In this document: positions 1 to 8,350 of the stretch, piece after piece
Layout: each line of letters begins with the position of its first letter
Position numbering within the stretch: position 1 is the stretch's first letter
NCBI RefSeq assembly: GCF_001975705.1
Contig: NZ_CP015093.1
Span: forward strand, 2,914,001 to 2,978,000
From: Salipiger abyssi
GTDB taxonomy: Bacteria > Pseudomonadota > Alphaproteobacteria > Rhodobacterales > Rhodobacteraceae
Direction: 5' to 3'
DNA length: 64,000 bases
Translations under genes and position numbers: made by a program
Notes under the pieces: generated by a model
The model's database searches: none
What the model was told of the DNA's origin: nothing
The model's input: only the letters and a program-made list of their open reading frames with translations

Positions 1-257
1 GAGGCCGGCGCCTCGTCCAGCCATTGCAGGCAGAGCAGCGATCCGGCCTGATGCAGCACCTCGGGCACCGGTGCCTCTGCGGTGGCCATGGCGGCGAGCA
101 TGCGCGCCTCGCTGTCGACCCGCTCGCCGCGCTTCACCGCCATCACCCGGCCGTCTTCGAGCGTGACCTTCAGCACCTCGGAGAGATCGCCGCCATGCAA
201 TGGGCGCGCCGAGGCGATCCCGGCGCCGAAAACCTGTGCGAGCCCGTCCAGGCTCAT
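1..257 (-). CDS. fructosamine kinase family protein, 5' part only
   Basis: The gene begins at the ATG at 257 and runs off the left edge, so only about 85 N-terminal residues are visible. The fragment reads as the start of a fructosamine/ketosamine-3-kinase (APH-like fold): a Gly-rich start, then 'LKVTLEDGRVMAVKR', which fits the beta-strand carrying the ATP-binding lysine, and then 'LHQAGSLLCLQWLDEAP', the hinge-like segment. Family members phosphorylate protein-bound ketosamines so that the sugar is released; that role is family knowledge and is not shown here. The start codon overlaps the stop of the ygfZ-like gene in an ATGA (254-257), so the two are translationally coupled. The catalytic loop is outside the window. 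Confidence 0.7.
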   Translation of the reverse strand, partial: MSLDGLAQVFGAGIASARPLHGGDLSEVLKVTLEDGRVMAVKRGERVDSEARMLAAMATAEAPVPEVLHQAGSLLCLQWLDEAPA

Positions 258-988
258 GGCGCGTAGCGCACCACGGCGCCATCCGCCCGCATCTCGTCGC
301 TGGCCCGGTCAAAACGCAGATGCGCAATGCCCTTGCCGCCGGCCTGGGTGTAGAGCGTGCCCGCGAGTTTCTCGCCCGCCATGATCTGGGTGCCCGGCGC
401 GGCGCTGCCCTCGACCCCGACCGTGACCAGACCCTTGCGCAGGGAGGTCTTGTGCTTCATCCGCGCGGTCACTTCCTGCCCGACGAAACAGCCCTTGTGG
501 AAATCCACCCCGTGCAGCCGTTCGAACCCGGCCTCCAGAATGAAGGTGTCGGGGGTCAGCTCGATGCCGCTTTCGGGCACGCAGGCGGCGACGCGCAGCG
601 CCTCCCAGTCGGCGGCATTGCCGGGCTGGCCGTCATAGCCGCGCCAGCCGAGCGACGGGTCGCGCGGATCGGCAAAGGCGCCCTCGGGCGGGGTGCCGGT
701 GCCCCGGGTGACCTCGATATCGGTTTCGGCAATCTCGACCTTGCTGCGCAGCTTGTAGAGCGTCAACGCGCGCATCAGGTCATCGGCCTGATCCGCCGCC
801 ACGTCGATCAGGATATCCCCGCCCGCCGGCACCAGCAGGAAATCCGAGCGGTACTTGCCCTGCGGCGTCAGCAGCGCCGTATAGACCAGCCCGTCCTTCA
901 GCAGCGTGACGTCATTGGTCACCAGCCCTTGCAGGAAATGTTCGGAGTCCGGGCCGCTCAGCCGCAGCACCTTGCGTTCGCCATTCAT
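254..988 (-). CDS. ygfZ: YgfZ/GcvT (IBA57-like) folate-binding protein, 244 aa
   Basis: A tetrahydrofolate-binding protein of the YgfZ/IBA57 family, which helps assemble or repair certain Fe-S enzymes. The signature KGCFVGQE, with the conserved cysteine, lies at about residues 165-172. The N-terminal half has the GcvT-like pattern 'LRLSGPDSEHFLQGLVTND'. Length 244 aa is slightly short but normal for alphaproteobacterial members. The ATG at 988 is preceded by a GGGAGAA Shine-Dalgarno sequence. The gene overlaps the downstream kinase gene by four bases (ATGA), which suggests co-translation. Family assignment is strong; the client enzymes are not known. Confidence 0.9.
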   Translation of the reverse strand: MNGERKVLRLSGPDSEHFLQGLVTNDVTLLKDGLVYTALLTPQGKYRSDFLLVPAGGDILIDVAADQADDLMRALTLYKLRSKVEIAETDIEVTRGTGTPPEGAFADPRDPSLGWRGYDGQPGNAADWEALRVAACVPESGIELTPDTFILEAGFERLHGVDFHKGCFVGQEVTARMKHKTSLRKGLVTVGVEGSAAPGTQIMAGEKLAGTLYTQAGGKGIAHLRFDRASDEMRADGAVVRYAP

Positions 989-1051
989 CGCGTTCTCCCG
1001 TCTGTCTCCCGCTATGTAACGGTATGGGCGCGGGGTTGCGAGGGGCCGGGA

Positions 1052-2800
1052 TCAGCTTTCGGTGAACTGCATGGCATGAAGCCGCGCATAGGCGCCGTTG
1101 CGGGCAAGCAGGTCGTCATGCGTGCCCTCTTCGACGACGCGGCCCTGATCCATCACCACGATCTTGTCTGCATGGCGCACGGTCGAGAGCCGGTGCGCGA
1201 TGACCAGCGTGGTGCGGCCCTCGGCGAGGCGCTCCAGCGCCTGCTGCACCACCGCCTCGGATTGCGCGTCGAGCGCCGAGGTCGCCTCGTCGAGCAGCAG
1301 AATCGGGGTGTCGCGCAGCAGCGCGCGGGCGATGGCGACGCGCTGGCGCTGCCCGCCCGAAAGCGCCGAGCCGCGCGGCCCCACCGGCGCGTCGAGCCCG
1401 CCTTCGAGCCGGGGCAGGAAATCCGCCACATGCGCGGCTTTCAGCACCTTGTCCAACTGCTCTTCCGAGACATCTTTCCGCCCCAGCAGGATGTTCTCGC
1501 GCAGCGATTCGTCGAAAAGCAGCGCCTCCTGACTGACCACCGAGAACAGCCCGCGCAGATCGCCGAGTCGCATCATCGCCACCGGCACGCCGCCGATCTC
1601 GACGCGGCCGCTTTCGGGCTCGGCGAGCCGGGTCAGCACGTTGAAGACGGTGGATTTGCCCGCACCCGAAGCGCCCACCAGCGCAGTGGTCTTGCCGGGC
1701 TCGGCGACCAGGCTGGCGCCGCGCAGCACCGGCGCCTCGCCATAGGCCAGATGCACGTCGTCCAGCAGCACGCCGGGCACGCCCTGCGGCGCCGGCTGCG
1801 GCGTCTCGGGGTCGCGCAGCGCCGGCACCATGTCGAGCAGCTCCTTCAACCGCTCGATGGAGGCGGCGGCGATCTGCCAGTTGCCGCTCACGGCGCCCAG
1901 CCGGCGCAGCGGTTCGAAAGCCAGCGCGATGGCGGTGAAGAAGGCCATGAAATCGCCGACGGTCTTGGATCCGGCGAGGATCTCGCCGCCGCCATAGAAG
2001 AGCACCCCCATGAAGCCGATGCCCGACATGATGTCGATCAGCCCGGGAATCGAGCTTTGCCCCAGCGCGGCGCGGGTCTCGGCATTGATGCGCTTGTCGG
2101 TGAGCTTGCGATAGCGCGCCGCCTGATACTCCTCCAGCCGGTTGAGCTTGACCGGCACGATGCCGTGAAACACCTCGTTGAGCCGGGTGGAGAGCCTGGC
2201 GGCGATATCGCGGGCGTGGCGGGCATTGCCGCGCACATAGCGCTGCACCAGGATCGACGGCAGCACCATCAGCGGCGCGCCGACCAGCGCCACCAGCGTC
2301 CAGCGCCAGTCGATCCCCAGCGCCACGCCGAAAAGCGAGATGAGCGCAATCACGTCGCGCCCGGCGCCGGTGATGATGATGCGCCAGACCTTGCTGATCT
2401 GGCCGACATCGCCCTCGACCCGCTGCATCAGGTAGCCCGGCCCGTAGGCCTGGTGGAAACTGCCGTCGAGCGTCATCAGATGCCTGAGCAGGTCGTTGCG
2501 GATATCGCCCACGGTGCGCTCGGAGACCTGCGTCATCAGCACCTTCTGCGCGATGCTTGCCAGCGCCCGGATCATGAAGCTGGCAAAGATCACCAGCCCG
2601 ACCCACCACAGCGCATCCGCGTTGCCGCCGACAAAGACATTGTCGAACATCGGCTTCATCATGTAGCTGAGCAGCCCGAACATGGCGCCCTCGACGCTCA
2701 TGAAGACCAGCGCCACCACCAGCAGCAGCCGGTAGGGCCAGAGATAGGTCCACCAGAGCCAGAGAAACAGCCCGCGGGGTTTCTTGGGCGTGTCGGTCAC
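1052..2800 (-). CDS. MsbA-like ABC exporter, fused permease and ATPase, 582 aa
   Basis: A half-size ABC exporter: six membrane segments in about residues 15-320, followed by a nucleotide-binding domain. Walker A is 'GASGAGKST', the ABC signature 'LSGGQRQRVAIARAL', Walker B 'ILLLDEATSALD', and the switch histidine is in 'LVIAHRLSTV'. It would work as a homodimer in the inner membrane. Similarity is to the MsbA / lipid A exporter group, but the substrate cannot be read from sequence. The start is a GTG at 2800 that overlaps the TGA of the upstream phosphatase gene (GTGA, 2797-2800), so the two genes form a tight operon. Confidence 0.9.
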   Translation of the reverse strand: MTDTPKKPRGLFLWLWWTYLWPYRLLLVVALVFMSVEGAMFGLLSYMMKPMFDNVFVGGNADALWWVGLVIFASFMIRALASIAQKVLMTQVSERTVGDIRNDLLRHLMTLDGSFHQAYGPGYLMQRVEGDVGQISKVWRIIITGAGRDVIALISLFGVALGIDWRWTLVALVGAPLMVLPSILVQRYVRGNARHARDIAARLSTRLNEVFHGIVPVKLNRLEEYQAARYRKLTDKRINAETRAALGQSSIPGLIDIMSGIGFMGVLFYGGGEILAGSKTVGDFMAFFTAIALAFEPLRRLGAVSGNWQIAAASIERLKELLDMVPALRDPETPQPAPQGVPGVLLDDVHLAYGEAPVLRGASLVAEPGKTTALVGASGAGKSTVFNVLTRLAEPESGRVEIGGVPVAMMRLGDLRGLFSVVSQEALLFDESLRENILLGRKDVSEEQLDKVLKAAHVADFLPRLEGGLDAPVGPRGSALSGGQRQRVAIARALLRDTPILLLDEATSALDAQSEAVVQQALERLAEGRTTLVIAHRLSTVRHADKIVVMDQGRVVEEGTHDDLLARNGAYARLHAMQFTES

Positions 2801-3492
2801 GCCAGTTCCTCCGGCGGGCGGCGGGCGTCGAAACCGGCCTGAACCGGTTTGCTGTTATATTCGGTGGCGATCCACTGCTCGAATGGGATCGGATCGCGGC
2901 GGTTGCGCGCCGCGTAGACGTCGAGAATATAGCCCTGAATGCCGGTGCGGGTGAATTCCAGATGGATGTATTTCAGCCCGAGCTGCTTGCGTGCCTCTTC
3001 CACCGGCACGCCCTCGAACACCATCAGATAGACGGCGGAGGCGAACCCGGCGCGGTCGGCGCCGGACTTGCAGTGGAACATCATCGGACGCTCCGCCGTG
3101 CGCATGGTCTCGATCAGGGTGAGGATGCGCTCGCGCTTGGGCGCCATGCGCGCCCAGAGCTTGGCATGCAGCAGTGTCAGCCCGAGTTTCTCGCAGCTCT
3201 CCTTTTCAAAGAGGTAATGCGAGTATTTCTCTTCGCCGCGCAGGGTGATCACCGTCTTGATGCCCATGCGGGCGTATTTCTTGAACCGGCGATGCGTGGG
3301 CTGGTTGGAGCGCCAGACCCCCGGCGCGATCTGCCAGAAATTCGTCCAGACGCTGCGCAGCCAGGCGTGATCGAAGAGATTGTAATGCAGGGTCGACAGC
3401 GCCCGGGCCCCGGGCGACGAGATATCCTTGCCGAAAGACCGGCGAAACCGCCGTTCGGCCGTTTCGATCTTTTCCCAGAGCTGCGCGAGCAT
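2797..3492 (-). CDS. dual-specificity / tyrosine phosphatase family protein, 231 aa
   Basis: A cysteine-based phosphatase. The CX5R loop is HCKSGADRAG with catalytic Cys about residue 141 and Arg about 148. The loop is preceded by a beta-strand with 'VITLRGEE', typical of the plant-and-fungi-atypical dual-specificity branch and of bacterial DUF442-like enzymes. No signal peptide is visible. I placed the start at the ATG at 3492, with GGGACGG a few bases upstream, rather than at an in-frame ATG 26 codons further up, because the extension (MASMRRYACL...) looks non-coding. Because the gene is coupled by GTGA to the MsbA-like exporter, it may act on envelope lipid or glycan intermediates; that is inference only. 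It is divergent from the aminotransferase that lies beyond the IS element. Confidence 0.82.
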   Translation of the reverse strand: MLAQLWEKIETAERRFRRSFGKDISSPGARALSTLHYNLFDHAWLRSVWTNFWQIAPGVWRSNQPTHRRFKKYARMGIKTVITLRGEEKYSHYLFEKESCEKLGLTLLHAKLWARMAPKRERILTLIETMRTAERPMMFHCKSGADRAGFASAVYLMVFEGVPVEEARKQLGLKYIHLEFTRTGIQGYILDVYAARNRRDPIPFEQWIATEYNSKPVQAGFDARRPPEELA

Positions 3493-3625
3493 TGTGCCGT
3501 CCCGTTGATCTGGCGGGGGGTTTAGTGGGCCTGTTCCGTCAAGGCAAGCATAGCGCCGCATTGACGCCACCGCATCGCTGGTTAGGTTGGCCGCCGTGCC
3601 GCCATTTCAAGGGGCGCATTCACGG

Positions 3626-3633
3626 AGAAAATC
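3626..3633. repeat. left target-site duplication of the IS256 element (AGAAAATC)
   Basis: Eight bases identical to 5033-5040, on the other side of the IS. Joining them restores ...CACGGAGAAAATCGATG, that is, a GGAG Shine-Dalgarno sequence correctly spaced in front of the aminotransferase ATG. Confidence 0.92.
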
Positions 3634-5032
3634 GGTAGTGCCCCGAGAGATGGTGTAAGAGCGCCGACCTTCGGAGAGGTTCAAGGCTGATCAGGTCGCC
3701 ACGGCGGACAGCCTGACGGTTGTAGTGTCGGTGACACGCGCCAGGCTTTCAAGCGACATGTATCTCCGCGCAACCGTCCATTCGTCATTGGTCTCGAGCA
3801 TCAGCGCGCCGACGAGACGGACGATGGCCTCGTCGTTCGGGAAGATGCCGATGACGTCAGACCTGCGCTTGATCTCCCGGTTCACCCGCTCCAGTGGGTT
3901 CGTCGACGCGATCTGGGCCCAATGCTCACGTGGAAAATCCATGTAGGCGAGGACGTCGTCGCGCGAGGCGTCCATGAGGGCGCCGAGCCGCGCCTGCTTC
4001 TCGCGCAGCGCGTCAGCCACGACCTCCCACTGGGCTTCGGCATCCGCCTTGTTTTCCTGGGCGAAGATCGTCTTCAGCATTGCCGCCACGGCCGTGCGCT
4101 GCTTGGTCGGAGCATGGGCAAGCGCGTTTCTCATCCAGTGAACGCGACAGCGCTGGTGCGTCGCGTCGAACACCCGCCGCGCGGCAGCCCGCAGCCCCTT
4201 GTGGTCATCGGAGACCACCAGCTTCACGCCGCGCAGGCCACGGTCGGCGAGAGAGCGCAGGAAGTCGGTCCAGAACGTTTCTGCTTCGGATGGACCGGTG
4301 GCGACGCCGAGAACTTCGCGCTTGCCGTCCTCGTTCACAGCTACCGCTATTATCACGGCGCGGCTGATGATCCGCCCGCTCTCGCGCACTTTCACGTAGG
4401 TCGCGTCGAGCCAGAGATAGGGCCAGGCGCCTTCGAGCGGCCGGGAGAGGAATGCATTCACCCGCTCGTCGATTTCGACACAAAGGCGACTGACTTGGCT
4501 CTTCGACATGCCGCCAGCGCCCATCGCCTTCACCAGATCGTCTACGGAGCGCGTCGAGACCCCGTGGACGTAAGCCTCCTGGATCACCGCCACCAGCGCC
4601 TTCTCAGCAGTCCGTCGCGGCTCCAGGAAGCTGGGCAGGTAGCTCCCCTTTCTCAGCCGCGGGATTTCCAGCGCGATCCGACCGGCACGAGTGTCCCAGT
4701 CGCGGTCCCGGTAACCGTTTCGCTGAACCTCCCGCAGGGGAGAGCGAGCGCCCTTCGCGGCACCGGTTCGCGCCTCGACCTCCACTTCCATGATCCGCTC
4801 GGCCGCGAAGGCCAGCATCTCGCGCACGAGATCGCCATCGGCCTGCTTCGCAACCAGCTCAATCAGCGTCATTCTGTCATCGGTCATCGTCATCTCCGTT
4901 CTTGGTTCAAGGTCTCGCAACCCGAACCTTCTCGAAGATCGGCGGTGGCCGCCAGCGTCACACCCGGCCGCGCGCTGCGCTACGCTGGGGGCTCCGCGCG
5001 CGGCCTCCTACACCAAGCGTTGGGACACTACC
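3634..5032. mobile_element. complete IS256-family insertion sequence, 1399 bp
   Basis: Both ends are visible. The left end reads GGTAGTGCCCCGAGAGATGG and the right end, reverse complemented, reads GGTAGTGTCCCAACGCTTGG. Over 27 bp the two inverted repeats match at about 20 positions and end in TGGTGTARGA. The element is flanked by a perfect 8-bp direct repeat AGAAAATC (3626-3633 and 5033-5040), the target-site duplication size expected for IS256. It carries one transposase gene on the minus strand and no passenger. The intact ends, duplication and open reading frame suggest a recent, possibly active insertion. Confidence 0.93.
3691..4887 (-). CDS. IS256-family transposase (mutator type), 398 aa
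   Basis: A DDE transposase of the IS256/MULE group. Counting from the ATG at 4887, the catalytic triad is D161 ([10 protein letters not shown]), D227 or D228 (VVSDDHKGL) and E333 ([13 protein letters not shown]). The C/H segment '[10 protein letters not shown]' between the second D and the E is also typical. Length about 400 aa is full size with no frameshift. I chose ATG 4887 because GGAG lies six bases upstream; ATG 4893 abuts the same GGAG with no spacing. The gene fills the element between its inverted repeats and is intact, so it could be functional. Confidence 0.95.
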   Translation of the reverse strand: MTDDRMTLIELVAKQADGDLVREMLAFAAERIMEVEVEARTGAAKGARSPLREVQRNGYRDRDWDTRAGRIALEIPRLRKGSYLPSFLEPRRTAEKALVAVIQEAYVHGVSTRSVDDLVKAMGAGGMSKSQVSRLCVEIDERVNAFLSRPLEGAWPYLWLDATYVKVRESGRIISRAVIIAVAVNEDGKREVLGVATGPSEAETFWTDFLRSLADRGLRGVKLVVSDDHKGLRAAARRVFDATHQRCRVHWMRNALAHAPTKQRTAVAAMLKTIFAQENKADAEAQWEVVADALREKQARLGALMDASRDDVLAYMDFPREHWAQIASTNPLERVNREIKRRSDVIGIFPNDEAIVRLVGALMLETNDEWTVARRYMSLESLARVTDTTTVRLSAVAT

Positions 5033-5040
5033 AGAAAATC
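5033..5040. repeat. right target-site duplication of the IS256 element (AGAAAATC)
   Basis: Second copy of the 8-bp duplication, directly before the aminotransferase start. Only the AGA of the original GGAGA remains on this side, so the ribosome-binding site stays with the left copy. Confidence 0.92.
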
Positions 5041-5041
5041 G

Positions 5042-6238
5042 ATGTCGCTTGCCCATGGTCGCCCGTATCTGGCCATTCCCGGCCCCTCTGTCATGCCCGA
5101 CGCGGTGCTGCGCGCCATGCACCGGGCCTCGCCCAATATCTACGAGGGCGAGCTGGTCGAGATGGTGCGCGGGCTGGTGCCGGATCTGAAATACGTGGCG
5201 CAGACCGAGGGTCATGCGACGATCTATACCACAAACGGCCACGGCGCCTGGGAGGCGTCGCTGTCGAACGTGGCGAGCGAGGGCGACACCGTGCTGGTGG
5301 CGGCCACTGGGCGCTTTGGCCATGGCTGGGCGGATGTCGCCACGGGGCTGGGTCTCGAGGTGCAGCTTATTGATTTCGGGCGGAAATCGCCGCTCGATCC
5401 GGCGCGCGTCGAAGAGGCGCTCACTGCCGACAAGGCGCACCGGATCAAGGCGGTGCTGATGAGCCATGTGGACACCGCGACCTCGGTGCGCAACGACGTG
5501 GCGGCGGTGCGCGCGGCGATCGACGCGGCGGGTCACCCGGCGCTGCTGATGGCCGATTGCATCGCCTCCATGGGCTGTGACCGGTTCCTGATGGACGAGT
5601 GGGGGGCCGATGTGGCGGTGACCGGCTCGCAGAAGGGGCTGATGGTGCCGCCGGGGATGAGTTTCGTGTTCTTCAACGACCGCGCGGCGGCGCGGCGGGC
5701 CGAGATGAAGCGGGTCAGCCGCTACTGGGACTGGGTGCCGCGCGCCGAGCCGGAATTCTTCTACCAGTATTTCGGCGGGACGGCGCCGACGCATCACCTT
5801 TACGGGCTGCGCGCCTCGCTCGACATGATCCGCGCCGAGGGGATGGAGGCGATCTGGTCGCGCCACGCGACGCTGGCCCGGGCGATCTGGGCGGCTGCGG
5901 ATGTCTGGGGCGCGGAGGGCCCGCTGGAGATGAACATCGCCGATCCGGCGCAGCGCTCGCACGCGGTCACTGCGCTGCGGCTGGGCGCGCCCTATGGCGC
6001 GCAGCTGCGGGAATGGACGGACAAGCGGGCGGGGGTGACGCTGGGCATCGGGCTCGGCATGTCGGAGCCCGAGGATCCGATGGGCACCGGCTTTTTCCGC
6101 ATCGGCCATATGGGCCATGTGAACGCGCATATGGTGCTGGGGTTGCTGGGCGTTGTGGAGGCGGGTTTGAAGTCGCTGGGCATCCCGCACGGGCGCGGCG
6201 GTGTCGCAGCGGCGGCGGAGGTGATCGGCGCGGCCTGA
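5042..6238 (+). CDS. class V aminotransferase, serine/alanine-glyoxylate type, 398 aa
   Basis: A PLP-dependent aminotransferase of the serine-glyoxylate / alanine-glyoxylate family. The PLP lysine is about K198 in 'VTGSQKGLMVPPG', the cofactor aspartate in 'LLMADCIASMG', and 'IPGPSVMPDAVLRAM' is the expected N-terminus. The family moves the amino group of serine or alanine to glyoxylate or an oxo acid in C1/C2 metabolism. The coding region is intact, but the IS256 element ends only nine bases before the ATG. What precedes the start is now ...CACTACCAGAAAATCG with no clear Shine-Dalgarno. The same frame is open back into the IS (to about 4790), so an N-terminally extended product read from within the element is formally possible. 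Expression is therefore uncertain. Confidence 0.9.
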   Translation: MSLAHGRPYLAIPGPSVMPDAVLRAMHRASPNIYEGELVEMVRGLVPDLKYVAQTEGHATIYTTNGHGAWEASLSNVASEGDTVLVAATGRFGHGWADVATGLGLEVQLIDFGRKSPLDPARVEEALTADKAHRIKAVLMSHVDTATSVRNDVAAVRAAIDAAGHPALLMADCIASMGCDRFLMDEWGADVAVTGSQKGLMVPPGMSFVFFNDRAAARRAEMKRVSRYWDWVPRAEPEFFYQYFGGTAPTHHLYGLRASLDMIRAEGMEAIWSRHATLARAIWAAADVWGAEGPLEMNIADPAQRSHAVTALRLGAPYGAQLREWTDKRAGVTLGIGLGMSEPEDPMGTGFFRIGHMGHVNAHMVLGLLGVVEAGLKSLGIPHGRGGVAAAAEVIGAA

Positions 6239-6252
6239 GCTTTGCGCGGGGC

Positions 6253-6275
6253 GGTGGGCAGATTGCCCACCCTAC
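6253..6275 (-). repeat. REP palindrome copy 1 (GGTGGGCAGATTGCCCACC + CTAC)
   Basis: A 7-bp GTGGGCA / TGCCCAC palindrome with the asymmetric CTAC tail, in the orientation opposite to copies 2, 3 and 5. It is identical to the copy at 23979-24001 next to uvrB, 17 kb away. Copies of this motif surround the RAYT transposase gene at 23.4 kb. Confidence 0.88.
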
Positions 6276-6376
6276 GGTTGAACGTTACCTAGGCGCGGGA
6301 CAAGGCCGAAGGCCGCCTCTCACACATCGCAAAGCGATGTGTTGCCGGCAGGCGTTTGCAAGCAAACGCCGAGAGG

Positions 6377-6513
6377 CGCGCCATCGCCGGCCCGTCCCCC
6401 GGGCTGGCGATTTGTTGACATCGGCGCAAAGTGTCGAGGTCTTTCGGACTTGGCCGGGATAAATCGAGAGGCTCGGAGCTTGGCTCGCCACCCCACGGGC
6501 CGGCGATGGCGCG
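6377..6513. repeat. dispersed palindromic element, copy 1 (~137 bp)
   Basis: Its ends are long inverted repeats: GCGCCATCGCCGGCCCGT on the left and ACGGGCCGGCGATGGCGC on the right. The centre, including GGCCGGGATAAATCGAGAGG, is strongly conserved with the copy at 8478-8615. A further ~30 bp to the left (GGGACAAGGCCGAAGGC) also matches copy 2, but in this copy it is separated from the palindrome by ~60 bp of hairpin-forming sequence. This fits a miniature mobile element or a structured RNA/DNA repeat. It encodes no protein. Confidence 0.8.
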
Positions 6514-6532
6514 GCTCCTCACCCAAGGTTGA

Positions 6533-6550
6533 GTGGGCAATCTGCCCACC
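6533..6550 (+). repeat. REP palindrome copy 2 (GTGGGCAATCTGCCCACC)
   Basis: Forward-oriented REP core without the GTAGG head. Together with the inverted copy at 6253 it brackets the 137-bp element, a head-to-head layout like the paired REPs of BIMEs. It lies six bases beyond the stop codon of the 62-aa membrane protein gene. Confidence 0.82.
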
Positions 6551-6556
6551 GCGCAC

Positions 6557-6745
6557 CTATCCCCGCCGCGTCAGACGCCGCTCCAGCCGGGTGATCAGGT
6601 GATTCACCACCAGCCCCGCCAGCAGCACGGCGTCCAGCCCCCACTGCACCCAGAGCACACCGAAAATCCACAGCATGTTGATGAACAGAAACACCAGCGC
6701 GGGGGTGGTGAAATCCGGCGCGGGCTGGCGGGTGCGGTCGTCCAT
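6557..6745 (-). CDS. small two-helix membrane protein, 62 aa
   Basis: A short protein with a charged N-terminus (about residues 1-14), two hydrophobic stretches (about 15-33 and 36-49) and a basic C-terminus (TRLERRLTRRG), as expected for a two-pass inner-membrane protein with its termini in the cytoplasm. I recognise no family. Codon use matches its neighbours. The start at 6745 gives a clean N-terminus. The gene is orphaned between the HisC-like gene and the repeat region, and the REP after its stop may act as its 3' end. Confidence 0.6.
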   Translation of the reverse strand: MDDRTRQPAPDFTTPALVFLFINMLWIFGVLWVQWGLDAVLLAGLVVNHLITRLERRLTRRG

Positions 6746-6841
6746 TGCGGGGCATCCTCTCGGCAGCGGCTCTTGGCGCAGGTTAGCACAGCCTGCGCCC
6801 GGCTCACCCGTCCGAAGCTCACCTTTGCGTGCGCCGCGCGC

Positions 6842-7957
6842 TCAGGTGGCGGGTTCGGAGGCCTCTGCCAGCGCCTTGGGCAGTTCTTCGGCGAGGATGT
6901 CGAGCTCTGCCCCGGTGCCCGCGCTGATCCGCAGGCAGCGGTCCTGCGGCGCGACGAAGGGCATGCGCACAAAGACCCCGCGCGCCACCAGCGCCTTCAG
7001 TACCGCTCGGGCGAAATCGCCGTCGTGGCCGCAATCCACCGCGACGAAATTCGTCGCGCTCGGCAGGCAGCTCAGACCGTTCTCCGCCGCGATCTCCACG
7101 ATCCGCGAGCGTGCCGCGCCGACCCTGTCGCGGATCTCTGCCAGCCAGGCATCGTCGCGCAGCGCCGCCAATACGCCGGCCTGGGCCGCGCGGTTCATGG
7201 CGAAATGGTTGCGCACCTTGTCGAAGGCGCCGATCAGCGGCTGGGCGCCCACCGCATACCCCACCCGCGCGCCCGCCATGCCATAGGCCTTGGAGAAGGT
7301 GCGGAAGCGGATCACCCGGGGATCCTCGGGGTCGATATTGGGCGCGGTGCCCTCGGGGGCGAACTCGATATAGGCCTCGTCCAGCGCCAGAACCGTGCCG
7401 TCGGGCAGCGTGTCGAGCGCCGCCTCGATATCGGCGCTAGCGTACCAGCTGCCCATCGGGTTGTCGGGATTGGCGAGATAGACGATCTTGGCATCGACCT
7501 CGGCGGCTTTGGCGAAAAGCGCCGCGATATCCTCGGCATCGTCGCGATAGGGCACCTTGTGCAGCGCACCGCCATAGGCGTTCACATGGTAGCTGAAGGT
7601 CGGGTAGGCGCCGTCGGAGGTCACCACCGCGTCGCCCGGTTCCACCAGCAGCCGCACCAGATAGCCGAGACAGCCGTCGATGCCCTCGCCGAAAACGATA
7701 TTGCCGGGCGTGCAGCCGAGCCGGGCCGAGAGCTCGGCCTTCAGATCGAAATGGCTGGGATCGGCATATTTCCAGATCTCCGCATCGGCGCTGTGCAGCG
7801 CCTCCAGCGCGCGGGGCGAGGGGCCGAAGACATTCTCGTTGGCGCCGAGCCGGGCGCGGAACCGGATGCCGGCGGCGCGCTCATGCTCTTCCGGGCCGAC
7901 AAAGGGCACGGTGGCGGGCAGGCGGGAGATGAGGTCAGGAAAGCGCGGTCCGATCAT
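6842..7957 (-). CDS. HisC-like pyridoxal-phosphate aminotransferase (class I/II), 371 aa
   Basis: Resembles histidinol-phosphate aminotransferase. It has the N-terminal 'LGANENVFGPSP' motif, 'NPDNPMGSWY' for the cofactor aspartate region, 'ALDEAYIEF' and the PLP lysine about K223 in 'TFSKAYGMAGARVGY', with a C-terminal arginine in 'RCLRISAG'. HisC converts imidazole acetol phosphate to histidinol phosphate with glutamate. No other his gene is nearby, and HisC homologues often act on aromatic or other amino acids, so the substrate is open. The length is normal and the gene stands alone. Confidence 0.88.
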   Translation of the reverse strand: MIGPRFPDLISRLPATVPFVGPEEHERAAGIRFRARLGANENVFGPSPRALEALHSADAEIWKYADPSHFDLKAELSARLGCTPGNIVFGEGIDGCLGYLVRLLVEPGDAVVTSDGAYPTFSYHVNAYGGALHKVPYRDDAEDIAALFAKAAEVDAKIVYLANPDNPMGSWYASADIEAALDTLPDGTVLALDEAYIEFAPEGTAPNIDPEDPRVIRFRTFSKAYGMAGARVGYAVGAQPLIGAFDKVRNHFAMNRAAQAGVLAALRDDAWLAEIRDRVGAARSRIVEIAAENGLSCLPSATNFVAVDCGHDGDFARAVLKALVARGVFVRMPFVAPQDRCLRISAGTGAELDILAEELPKALAEASEPAT

Positions 7958-8020
7958 GGACGGGGCCTTTACGCCTCGCCGGCCAGCCCGGTCAAGAAAA
8001 ATGCAGCGTCAATTCGACGC

Positions 8021-8350
8021 TTAGCGCAGGAATTTGCGGCGCGCGTCGCGGGCGATCTCGTGGCGCATCTGAAGATCCGCGAGCTGCGCCATCAGGCGCT
8101 TTTTCTTCGCCGGTTCCTCTGTCGCCTGCCAGGCCGCGCGCACGGCGTCGAGCTGGGCCTTCAACCGGAGCTCTTCCGGGAGCGCCCCGGCCTCAGCCAT
8201 CATGCGGAACCCCACCGCTTCGCCCGCGTCGAGCATGGCATCGCCCGGCCGGTCGGGCAGCGGTTTGCCTTCGCCGGCGAGGCCCGTGAGCTTGCCCTCG
8301 GCTTCGGCCTTGCGGATCTGCTGTTCGGTGAGTCGGGCCCAGCGTGACAT
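8021..8350 (-). CDS. DUF1992 / DnaJ-homologue-C28-like protein, 109 aa
   Basis: A small cytosolic protein of the DUF1992 family (YhdN-like, also found in DNAJC28). The typical pattern is visible: 'IRKAEAEGKLTGLAGEGKPL' at about residues 12-31, then a helical, charged C-terminus. There is no signal or membrane segment. The function of the family is unknown. It is transcribed in the same direction as the HisC-like gene 60 bases downstream. Confidence 0.85.
   Translation of the reverse strand: MSRWARLTEQQIRKAEAEGKLTGLAGEGKPLPDRPGDAMLDAGEAVGFRMMAEAGALPEELRLKAQLDAVRAAWQATEEPAKKKRLMAQLADLQMRHEIARDARRKFLR

Larger units (their letters stand above)
6239..6556. other. noncoding repeat-rich region between aminotransferase and small membrane protein
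   Basis: About 320 bases with no credible gene. It holds, in order, an inverted REP palindrome (6253-6275), a GC-rich segment with two perfect hairpins (CACATCGC-AAA-GCGATGTG near 6322-6340 and GGCGTTTG-CAAG-CAAACGCC near 6351-6370), the first copy of the ~137-bp palindromic element (6377-6513) and a forward REP palindrome (6533-6550). Short open frames here are fragments of repeat sequence. Confidence 0.8.

Noticed and set aside
200..2842. An 880-residue plus-strand open frame
   Set aside because: It is antisense to ygfZ and the MsbA-like exporter, rich in Arg, His, Gln and Ala with no domain, as expected for the complement of high-GC coding DNA.
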